Assembly: GCA_007695175.1 (NCBI GenBank)
Contig: REEH01000097.1
Coordinates: forward strand, 1 to 45,843
Source of the DNA: Spirochaetaceae bacterium
Lineage (GTDB): Bacteria; Spirochaetota; Spirochaetia; DSM-27196; Alkalispirochaetaceae
Direction: 5' to 3'
DNA length: 45,843 nt
The stretch's first letter is position 1; the number at the start of each line of letters is the position of its first letter. The position numbers were made by a program, and so were the translations under genes. The notes below the pieces were generated by a model, which saw nothing but the letters and a program-made list of their open reading frames with translations, was not told the origin of the DNA and did not search any database. Of this stretch, positions 35,674 through 42,608 are shown in pieces.

Positions 35674-36466
35674 GGGTATTCAGCCTTTCTTCCATGATCG
35701 CCACGAGTTTGGAGAAGAAGAGGGTAAAGACCAGGTAGATCAGGGCTACCATGGTGTACGCCTCAAAGTAGAGAAAGGTCGTGGCCGCGTACTCCCGCCC
35801 GCGCCGGAGCAGATCGCTCACCGCCACGATGGAGACCAGGGAGGAATCCTTGAGAAGGGCGATAAACTCGTTGCCGATGGGGGGCAGAATGATGCGCGCC
35901 GTCTGCGGGAGGATGACCAGACGCAGCGCCTGGCTGCGGCTCATCCCGATCGCCAGGGCCGCTTCCATCTGACCCTTGGGGACAGCCTGGATCCCGGCGC
36001 GGAAAATCTCGCCCATGTACGCGCCGTAACAGACCGACATCGCCAGTATGGCCGCCACGAGCCGGTCCAGGCTGAGAAAGCGGCCCAGGGCAAAGTAGAT
36101 GTAGAAGAGCTGTACCAGCAGGGGGATACCCCGGATAACCTCCACGTAGATGGTGGAAATGCGGTTTATCAGGATATTTCTGGAAATCCGGCCCAGGCCG
36201 GTGAAGAGTCCGATGATGAGGGCAAAGAAGATCGAGATCAGGGTGACCTGGAAGGTCCGGAGGATACCGTCGGGAAGGTACCGCATTATTTCCCGGTAGG
36301 GGTGCGGAGAAATGATCGGCAGAAGAACAACCAGGCCCAGCGCACCGTAAAAGGAGATGCGCCAGGCGCTGAGCAGGGAGCCCTCAGCCCGGTCGGGGAT
36401 GAGGGCTCCGTCACTGACGGTGATCCTGGTCTCGGGTTTGGTACCCGGCTGATCTACCGCAGCCAC
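35663..36466 (-). CDS. Polar amino acid ABC transporter, permease
   Basis: HisM/GlnP-type membrane subunit, 267 aa, with a hydrophilic N-terminal extension of about 35 residues and five to six transmembrane helices. The cytoplasmic EAA loop that contacts the ATPase is present ([22 protein letters not shown]). GTG 36466 overlaps the binding-protein gene by 13 bases. A single permease gene implies a homodimer. Confidence 0.94.
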   Translation of the reverse strand: MAAVDQPGTKPETRITVSDGALIPDRAEGSLLSAWRISFYGALGLVVLLPIISPHPYREIMRYLPDGILRTFQVTLISIFFALIIGLFTGLGRISRNILINRISTIYVEVIRGIPLLVQLFYIYFALGRFLSLDRLVAAILAMSVCYGAYMGEIFRAGIQAVPKGQMEAALAIGMSRSQALRLVILPQTARIILPPIGNEFIALLKDSSLVSIVAVSDLLRRGREYAATTFLYFEAYTMVALIYLVFTLFFSKLVAIMEERLNTHGR

Positions 36467-37218
36467 TTTATCTCGAGTTCCTCGGCTGTGCCGTCGTTGA
36501 GCACCACCTCGAGGCCCGCGTTGATCAGATCCAGCACCTCGCTGTTGCCCTTCCGTACCGCCACGCCGTAGAACTCATCGGTAAAGGGCTCACCCACGAT
36601 CTTGAGGACCGCGCTGTAGTTCTCGTTCTGCAGGGCAAAATCGGCCGCGATGGGCGTGTCCGCCACCACACCGGCGATGCGCCGCTGCGCCAGGTCCTCG
36701 ATAGCCATTCCGAGTTCGTCGTAGGTCCTGAGATCCACGCCGCTCACCTTTTCCACCTCAAAGGAGCCGGTGGTACCGATCTGGGCACCCACGGACTTGC
36801 CCACCAGGTCCTGCAGGCGCCTTACGCTCGCGGGCTCGCTCTGGTGAACGATCAGCACCTGCCCCGCGTTGATGTAGGGGATGGAGAAATCCATCGTGGC
36901 CTTGCGCTCTTCCGTGATCGTCACCGAGGAGATGACCGCGTCGTAGTCACGGTTGGCAAGACCCGCGAAGATCCCGTCCCAGGCCGTGTTCTGGATGATG
37001 ACCTCAAACCCCGCCGCTTCCGCCACCGCATTGATCAGATCGATATCAAAACCGACGATGTTCTGGTCCCGGTCAACAAACTGCATGGGCGGCCACGTGG
37101 CGTCGGTGGCAACGGTGATAACCCGGGGACCGTCCGTGGGCTGCTCCTGACGACCGCTCGCGAAAACGAGTGACGCTACCACAACCACCATGAGAGCGGT
37201 AACAATAATTCTGCGCAT
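36454..37218 (-). CDS. Polar amino acid ABC transporter, substrate-binding protein
   Basis: A periplasmic family 3 solute-binding protein of 254 aa. The signal peptide is MRRIIVTALMVVVVASLVFASG; there is no lipobox Cys, so it is probably a free protein. TDATWPPMQFVD, IVGFDIDLINAVAEAAG and SSVTITEERKATMDFSIPY are typical of amino-acid binders. The ligand cannot be fixed. ATG 37218 follows AAGGAG. The promoter and an 8-bp inverted repeat lie in the gap shared with parA. Confidence 0.95.
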   Translation of the reverse strand: MRRIIVTALMVVVVASLVFASGRQEQPTDGPRVITVATDATWPPMQFVDRDQNIVGFDIDLINAVAEAAGFEVIIQNTAWDGIFAGLANRDYDAVISSVTITEERKATMDFSIPYINAGQVLIVHQSEPASVRRLQDLVGKSVGAQIGTTGSFEVEKVSGVDLRTYDELGMAIEDLAQRRIAGVVADTPIAADFALQNENYSAVLKIVGEPFTDEFYGVAVRKGNSEVLDLINAGLEVVLNDGTAEELEIKWLR

Positions 37219-37249
37219 TTCCTGCTCCTTTTGATTCCGAATAGCTGTG

Positions 37250-37278
37250 TTTGTAAGAAATATACCGCTTTTGGTCAA
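37250..37278 (-). promoter_or_regulatory. Candidate promoter of the amino-acid ABC operon
   Basis: Minus strand TTGACC (37278-37273), a 17-base spacer and TACAAA (37255-37250), 31 bases before the ATG at 37218. The inverted repeat at 37281-37298 is directly upstream of its -35. Confidence 0.6.
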
Positions 37279-37280
37279 TG

Positions 37281-37298
37281 AGCGAATAAATATTCGCT
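37281..37298. promoter_or_regulatory. Inverted repeat, possible operator between the ABC operon and parA
   Basis: AGCGAATA-AA-TATTCGCT is a perfect 8-bp dyad with a 2-base centre. It touches the parA -35 (from 37297) on one side and lies 2 bases from the ABC-operon -35 on the other, so one bound factor could affect both. There is no poly-T tract, so it is not a terminator. Confidence 0.5.
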
Positions 37299-37326
37299 GA
37301 CATTCCCGGGGGCAATCGTTTATACT
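37297..37326 (+). promoter_or_regulatory. parA promoter
   Basis: CTGACA (37297-37302), an 18-base spacer and TATACT (37321-37326). The expected start near 37333 leaves only about five bases before the ATG at 37338, so the message would be almost leaderless. Confidence 0.65.
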
Positions 37327-37337
37327 GGGCCGCAATC

Positions 37338-38111
37338 ATGGGGACCGTAATCACCTTTGCAAATCAGAAAGGTGGCGTGGGCAAGACGACCACCGCCGTC
37401 AACCTGGGCGCCACCCTGGCCGAGACGGGCCGGACCGTACTCCTGGTGGACTTTGATTCCCAGGGCAACCTCTCCAGCAGCGTCGGGGCGGACCGCACCG
37501 GACCGGGAATCTACCAGGTGATAAGCGGCGAGCTGCCCGCGGACAAGGCGGTCCAGGAGACGCCCCAGTCGGGGATGAGCATCATCACCGGTGGTGCGGA
37601 CCTCACCGGCGCGAGCGTGGAGCTGGTAAACGAGGAGCGGCGGGAGTACTTCCTCAGGAAGGCGCTCGCTCCCGTAACGGATCGGTACGATTACATCCTG
37701 ATCGACAGCCCCCCCAGCCTGGGACTGCTCACTCTGAACGCCCTCGTGGCGGCGCAGAACGTTATCATCCCCCTGCAGTGCGAGTACTTTGCCCTGGAGG
37801 GGCTCACGCAGCTCCTGCAGAACATCAAGCGCGTCCAGAACAGCTATAACAAAGAATTGGATCTATTTGGTATATTATTTACAATGTATGATAAGCGGAC
37901 ACGGCTGGCCGACGACGTCGTGCAGGAAGTGATCGGCTACTTCGGCAAGCGCGTATTCCGCACCATCATCCCCCGCAACGTCCGGCTGGCGGAGGCGCCC
38001 TCCCACGGCATACCGGTAAACCTCTACGATCCGGGCTGCGTCGGGACGCGCAGCTACCAGAAACTGGCTGAGGAGGTGTTGCACCGTGCCAAAGCAACGC
38101 AGACTCGGTAA
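37338..38111 (+). CDS. parA: Chromosome-partitioning ATPase ParA (Soj)
   Basis: A deviant-Walker P-loop ATPase, 257 aa, forming DNA-bound gradients that move ParB-parS complexes. QKGGVGKTTTAVNLGA at the N-terminus holds the signature Lys; VDFDSQGNLSSSVG and IDSPPSLGLLTLNAL follow. It lacks the N-terminal helix-turn-helix of plasmid type Ia ParA, so it is the short chromosomal form. There is no Shine-Dalgarno sequence before ATG 37338, in keeping with a near-leaderless message. Its end overlaps parB by 26 bases. Confidence 0.97.
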   Translation: MGTVITFANQKGGVGKTTTAVNLGATLAETGRTVLLVDFDSQGNLSSSVGADRTGPGIYQVISGELPADKAVQETPQSGMSIITGGADLTGASVELVNEERREYFLRKALAPVTDRYDYILIDSPPSLGLLTLNALVAAQNVIIPLQCEYFALEGLTQLLQNIKRVQNSYNKELDLFGILFTMYDKRTRLADDVVQEVIGYFGKRVFRTIIPRNVRLAEAPSHGIPVNLYDPGCVGTRSYQKLAEEVLHRAKATQTR

Positions 38112-39168
38112 AGGTATCGACGCGCTCCTGCAGGGCCGCGATATCTCGCAGCTGGAAAAGGGCACCGCCTCGGTCCTGACCATCCCCCTGGACCGGATCC
38201 ACCCCAATCCCGATCAGCCGAGAAAGACCTTTGACGAGGAGTCCCTGGCGGAACTGGCCCGATCGATCGAGGAACGGGGCATCATCCAGCCTATCCTGGC
38301 GGAGGAAGGGGAGGACGGTCACTACACCATCATCGCCGGAGAGCGGCGATGGCGGGCGGCGCGCCTGGCCGGTCTCACGGTGGCGCCCATACTGCCGGGA
38401 GTCTTCTCCGCCGAGGAGAAACTGGAGATCGCCCTCATCGAGAACATCCAGCGCCAGGACCTCTCCCCCCTGGAGGAGGCGCGGGCCTACCAGGAGCTCC
38501 TGGAGACGGTGGGCTTCAGCCAGGAGGAACTCGCCCGGCGCCTGGGCCGGAGCCGCCCCGCCATCGCCAACAGCCTGCGCCTGCTCAAACTTTCCCCAGC
38601 GATTCAGGAGATGGTAAACGGGCGCCAACTGACCGCCGGCCACGCGCGGACGCTCCTGGGACTCACCGGAACCGCCTCGGCGGCGATGGAGGAGGTGGCC
38701 CGGATGAGCCTGGAGGAAGACCTCTCCGTGCGGAGCCTGGAACAGCTGGTGACGCTGCTCAATCGCGGAACTACTCTGGCGGACGCGCGGGAGTATCTGC
38801 ACGGCGGCCGGTTCGCCGCTCCGGGTGGTCCCGGGGGCCCCGACGCCCCCGGCGGCCCGGATGCGGGTCCCCACGCCCCCGACTCAGGCCCGGACGCCGC
38901 CCCGGGGGATGACCGCAAAACCCCCCGCTCGGGCCCCGGCGGAGCGCCCGGCGGCCCGGGCACCGGCGCCCCGGGCACCGGCGCCCCCGCCCCCCGCAAG
39001 ACACCGGAAATGGAGCACATCGAGCAGCGCATGATCGAGGCGCTGGGAACACGGGTCCTCCTTACGGGCACGGACAACCGGGGACGCATCGAGATCGCCT
39101 ACCATTCCATGGAGGACCTGGAGCGGATCGCGGAAATCATTATCGGAGAGGAGACCTACTCGTCGTGA
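38086..39168 (+). CDS. parB: Chromosome-partitioning protein ParB (Spo0J), CTP-dependent clamp
   Basis: A 360-aa protein. The N-terminal segment LGKGIDALL binds ParA. The CTPase domain (about 30-125) has NPDQPRKTFDEESLAELA and GERRWRAARLAG. The helix-turn-helix (about 135-235) recognises parS. Then comes a long Gly/Pro/Ala-rich low-complexity linker (about 244-306) and a short C-terminal dimer domain. The linker is longer and more repetitive than in most ParBs. Start: GTG 38086, with GAGGAGG eight bases upstream. Its targets are the parS sites at 33.7 kb. Confidence 0.97.
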   Translation: MPKQRRLGKGIDALLQGRDISQLEKGTASVLTIPLDRIHPNPDQPRKTFDEESLAELARSIEERGIIQPILAEEGEDGHYTIIAGERRWRAARLAGLTVAPILPGVFSAEEKLEIALIENIQRQDLSPLEEARAYQELLETVGFSQEELARRLGRSRPAIANSLRLLKLSPAIQEMVNGRQLTAGHARTLLGLTGTASAAMEEVARMSLEEDLSVRSLEQLVTLLNRGTTLADAREYLHGGRFAAPGGPGGPDAPGGPDAGPHAPDSGPDAAPGDDRKTPRSGPGGAPGGPGTGAPGTGAPAPRKTPEMEHIEQRMIEALGTRVLLTGTDNRGRIEIAYHSMEDLERIAEIIIGEETYSS

Positions 39169-40193
39169 TCCTGCACGACCGCACACCCAAGCTCTCCATC
39201 GCCGCCTACGGAATAGAAATCCCCATCACCGGATCCAACGCAAACCGCACCCTGGAGTACCTCCTGGACCAGCCCGACCTGGCCGCGCGGAAAGAGGAAT
39301 GGCTCCGGGAGGAGCACTTTCCGCCCCTGACACGGGAGGCGATCCTGCGCGTTCATGACCCGGCGTACGTGGAACGCCTCCTGGCGGAGGACGAACGGGC
39401 GGACCGGGAAATCGAACGCACCTTTGAACTGGTGAACCCCGACGGCACCTACAACCGGTACGACCCGGCCCGGGCCGAACGGAACCTGCGCGCCCTGCGC
39501 GAACAGAGTCTGCGCCTCGCCGCGGGCACCTCCCGCGCCGCGGAACTGGCCGTCACCGGCCCGGAACGCTTCTGGTTCTACTTCGGCGGGGGGATGCACC
39601 ACGGGCAGTATGACTTTGGCGGGGGCTTCTGCCCCGTGAACGACCTGGTGATCGCGATCCGGACGCAGCAGGCGGCCGGTCGCATCGGCAACGCCTGGAT
39701 CGTGGACGTGGACGCCCACAAGGGGGACGGAACGGCGGCCCTCACCCGGGAGGACGAAACGATCCGCACCCTGAGCGTCCACATGGCGGCAGGCTGGCCC
39801 CTGGACCAGCCGGAGAGACTCCCCGACGGTCGCCCCAACCCCTCCTTCGTCCCCAGCGACGTGGACATCCCCATCTCACCGGGGGAAGAGGCGCAGTACG
39901 TACCGCGCCTGGCCGCGGCCATGGAGGAGATGGAGAAACGCTTCGGCATCCCCGATTTTCTCCTCGTCGTGGATGGATCGGACCCCTACGAGCGGGACCA
40001 GCTCCCCTCGACGCAGCTCCTGAGAATGACCCGGGAACAGCTTCTGGAGCGGGACATATTGCTCTATAAGTGGGCAGCCCGGCACAGCCTCCCCACCACC
40101 TTCGTGATGGCGGGAAACTACGGATACCACTCCTGGGAGGTCTACGCGGGCTTTCTGGAGCGGCAGCTGCGGGGGCAACTGGACACGTTGTGA
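39165..40193 (+). CDS. Histone-deacetylase-like zinc hydrolase
   Basis: An arginase/HDAC-fold deacetylase family protein, 342 aa. The charge-relay His pair is in GGMHHGQYDFGGGFCPVND; zinc ligands are D and H in IVDVDAHKGDG and the Asp in DGSDPYERD; the catalytic Tyr region is MAGNYGYHSW. Bacterial members act on acetyl-lysine, acetyl-polyamines or AcuA-acetylated enzymes; the substrate is not predictable. DP replaces the more usual GxD loop, and the N-terminal 100 residues are divergent. GTG 39165 overlaps the parB stop (GTGA), so it is co-expressed with parAB. Confidence 0.88.
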   Translation: MILHDRTPKLSIAAYGIEIPITGSNANRTLEYLLDQPDLAARKEEWLREEHFPPLTREAILRVHDPAYVERLLAEDERADREIERTFELVNPDGTYNRYDPARAERNLRALREQSLRLAAGTSRAAELAVTGPERFWFYFGGGMHHGQYDFGGGFCPVNDLVIAIRTQQAAGRIGNAWIVDVDAHKGDGTAALTREDETIRTLSVHMAAGWPLDQPERLPDGRPNPSFVPSDVDIPISPGEEAQYVPRLAAAMEEMEKRFGIPDFLLVVDGSDPYERDQLPSTQLLRMTREQLLERDILLYKWAARHSLPTTFVMAGNYGYHSWEVYAGFLERQLRGQLDTL

Positions 40194-40227
40194 GCGGACG
40201 CGCGATGTGAGAGAGAGCGGCGCCACC

Positions 40228-40962
40228 ATGAACAGAAGCACCGGTCCGAGGGGACCGCTCCTCCGGGCCGTCCTGGCCCTGGTCCTCCTGGGCGCCCTGG
40301 GAGTGACCGGATACGCTCTGGACGCACCCCTCTGGATTCGCCGTGCCATGGAGTGGATCGACTCCCTGGGCTACGCCGGCGGGGCACTCTTCGTGGCGCT
40401 CTACGCGCTGCTCTCGGTGATGCTCGTACCCGGTTCCGTCTCGACCCTGACGGCGGGAGCCGTCTTCGGCGTGGTGCAGGGGACCATCTACGCCTCCCTC
40501 GGGGCCACCCTGGGAGCAACCCTGGCCTTCTTCATGGCGCGCTACCTGGGGCGGGACGCGGTGATGCGGCTGGTGCAGCGCAAACCGATCCTCCACGCGA
40601 TCGACCAGGCGATCGATCGGGACGGATGGAAGATGGTGGGCCTCCTGCGGCTCTCCCCGATCGTACCCTGGAGCATGTCCAATTACTTTTACGGAATCAC
40701 CGCGGTGCGCCCCCTGGGGTACATCCTCGCCACCTGGGCGGGGATGCTCCCGGGGACGATCGTCTACGTGTACATCGGGTCGATGCTTGGAGTGGCCGCC
40801 GGCCGCGGCATCGGTGGTGCGGAGGAAACCGGCATGACCCCGGGACAGTGGGTCCTGACCGTAGCCGGCCTGATCGCCACGCTGATCGTCATGCGGATGA
40901 TAGGGCGTTCCGTCCGCGCCGCCCTGGACCGGAAGATCGGGGAGGAGCCGCGGGCTACCTGA
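40228..40962 (+). CDS. TVP38/TMEM64 (DedA-like) membrane protein
   Basis: A 244-aa integral membrane protein of the VTT/SNARE-associated domain family, linked elsewhere to lipid scrambling or carrier recycling. About five to six helices are present; the domain includes VPGSVSTLTAGAVFG, ATLAFFMARYLGR and the re-entrant RLSPIVPWSMSNYFYG with the conserved Pro. ATG 40228 is preferred to a GTG at 40207. Last gene of the parA-parB-HDAC group. Its stop codon overlaps the end of the convergent M23 gene by eight bases. Confidence 0.88.
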   Translation: MNRSTGPRGPLLRAVLALVLLGALGVTGYALDAPLWIRRAMEWIDSLGYAGGALFVALYALLSVMLVPGSVSTLTAGAVFGVVQGTIYASLGATLGATLAFFMARYLGRDAVMRLVQRKPILHAIDQAIDRDGWKMVGLLRLSPIVPWSMSNYFYGITAVRPLGYILATWAGMLPGTIVYVYIGSMLGVAAGRGIGGAEETGMTPGQWVLTVAGLIATLIVMRMIGRSVRAALDRKIGEEPRAT

Positions 40963-42553
40963 CCGCCGCGGCCGTAGCGAGACCGACCCTGCCCGACGCC
41001 AGGGCAACCACCACCTTGTCCGTATCGCTGTCAAAGAGCCCGGCCAATCCGAGCACCTGTAACTCTCCCGGCGCCGTGGGGTCCACCCGGGCGATGACAT
41101 CTCCCGAGAGCATGTCGTACACGGGGATGGTACCCGGGGCCTCGCCGCCGGCCCCGCTGCTCGCCCCATCGCTGGCCCCGCCGCCGCCTGGCGCGACGTT
41201 CGGAACCAGGTCCTCCCGGCGCACCACCCACGTCTCGCCCCGGACGGTGCGGACGCGCACGCGCGAATCCCGACCGCTCACGGACCCCACCACCTGAACG
41301 GCCGTATCGCGACTGAGTTCCCGCGCCGCCGGGAAGGGGGTGGGGATCTCCCGCAGCCCCCGCTCGCTGATCGCGGCAGTACCGGGAGCGAAGAGGAAGG
41401 GGTTTCTGTTCACGTAGCGTGGCGCTGCCGGCAGGGGAGGGACGTACCGTTCCACCCGGGCGTCCGCCCCCAGCCGGAACCAGCGGCTTGCTTCTGGCGC
41501 CCCATCTGCTGCTCCCGCCTCTGCTTCCCGGCTCGCCTCCGGCGCCCCGTCTGCCGCCCCTGCCTCCGCAGCCCTGGCCTCCCCGGCCCCCGCCCCGGCC
41601 ACCCACGGATCCTCCACCGGGGGCGGTTCCGTCACGGCGGGATCCACCAGATATTCCCAGGGATCAACCGCTCCGCGCCATCCCCCCTGGTAGATTCCGA
41701 TGTGCAGGTGAGGCGGTGTGTGGATCGCGTTTCCCGTATTGCCCACCGTACCGATCACGTCCCCCGCGGAGACGCGCTGTCCCGTCGTGACCAGCTGCTC
41801 CTCCAGGTGCGCGTAGTAGATCATGAGATCCCGTTCCTCGTCCCGCAGGGAGACGATATTGCCCCCCCGGTCGCGCCACCCCACGCGGAAGACTACCGCG
41901 TCGGAGGTGGCCAGCAGGGGCGTACCCCGGGGTGCAAAAATATCCACCCCCTCGTGAATGCGCGACCCGCCGCCGCGGGAATCACCGTAGAAGCTCAGGA
42001 TACGTTCGGGACCGACTCCCTCCACGGGGAAGGCCAGGGACGCCTCCGCGATGATACGAACCCGGAATCGCCCGCCCCGGAGGAGCTCCGGCTGGATGCG
42101 CAGGAGATAGAAGCGGTCCCGCCGTGCCTCCAGTTCGATCCGGTCTCCCCTCTCGGGGCGGCTCGCCACCAGCACCGGCTCCTCCCGGTTATCCTCCGGC
42201 GCGGGAACGCGAAAGAGATCGGCAAAGTAGCGCTCCGTATCCGTCTCGATCTCGATCCTCACGCGCCGTCCCCGCCGGAGGGGAAAGCGGTAGCTCACCG
42301 CGTCGGGCCGGTGGGGGTCAAAATAGAGCACCTCCTCCAGGGGAGCCTCGATTCCCGTCGGTTCGGCCAGCGCCCGTTGCCCCGCGGAAATCCAGGCCGC
42401 TCCCATCACCGTTTCCGAGAGATCGAGCTGGGTGAGGGCCTGGCGATACTCCTCCCACGTCTCCGCCGGTTGGAACTGTTCATCCACGATCTCCTGGCGG
42501 CACGTGGCCAGCAGGAGAATCGACAGGGTAATCAATAGAGATTTAATCAGCAT
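40955..42553 (-). CDS. M23 family metallopeptidase lipoprotein with SH3-like C-terminus
   Basis: A 532-aa envelope protein. The lipoprotein signal peptide ends LLATC (Cys18). After an uncharacterised beta domain comes a LytM/M23 domain (about 185-300) with zinc and catalytic residues H200, D204 (RIHEGVD), H249 (YYAHL) and H282/H284 (PHLHIG), all intact, so peptidoglycan endopeptidase activity is likely. A low-complexity linker (about 325-365) contains two copies of EAGAADGAPEASR. The C-terminal about 130 residues hold an SH3-like wall-binding segment. The gene after the DUF4139 gene, 55 bases away, probably one operon. The Shine-Dalgarno sequence is weak. Confidence 0.88.
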   Translation of the reverse strand: MLIKSLLITLSILLLATCRQEIVDEQFQPAETWEEYRQALTQLDLSETVMGAAWISAGQRALAEPTGIEAPLEEVLYFDPHRPDAVSYRFPLRRGRRVRIEIETDTERYFADLFRVPAPEDNREEPVLVASRPERGDRIELEARRDRFYLLRIQPELLRGGRFRVRIIAEASLAFPVEGVGPERILSFYGDSRGGGSRIHEGVDIFAPRGTPLLATSDAVVFRVGWRDRGGNIVSLRDEERDLMIYYAHLEEQLVTTGQRVSAGDVIGTVGNTGNAIHTPPHLHIGIYQGGWRGAVDPWEYLVDPAVTEPPPVEDPWVAGAGAGEARAAEAGAADGAPEASREAEAGAADGAPEASRWFRLGADARVERYVPPLPAAPRYVNRNPFLFAPGTAAISERGLREIPTPFPAARELSRDTAVQVVGSVSGRDSRVRVRTVRGETWVVRREDLVPNVAPGGGGASDGASSGAGGEAPGTIPVYDMLSGDVIARVDPTAPGELQVLGLAGLFDSDTDKVVVALASGRVGLATAAAVR

Positions 42554-42608
42554 AACGTCGCGCCAAAAGGTACCGATTCACGCGGAAGATGGCAAAGGCG
42601 TGCACGCC

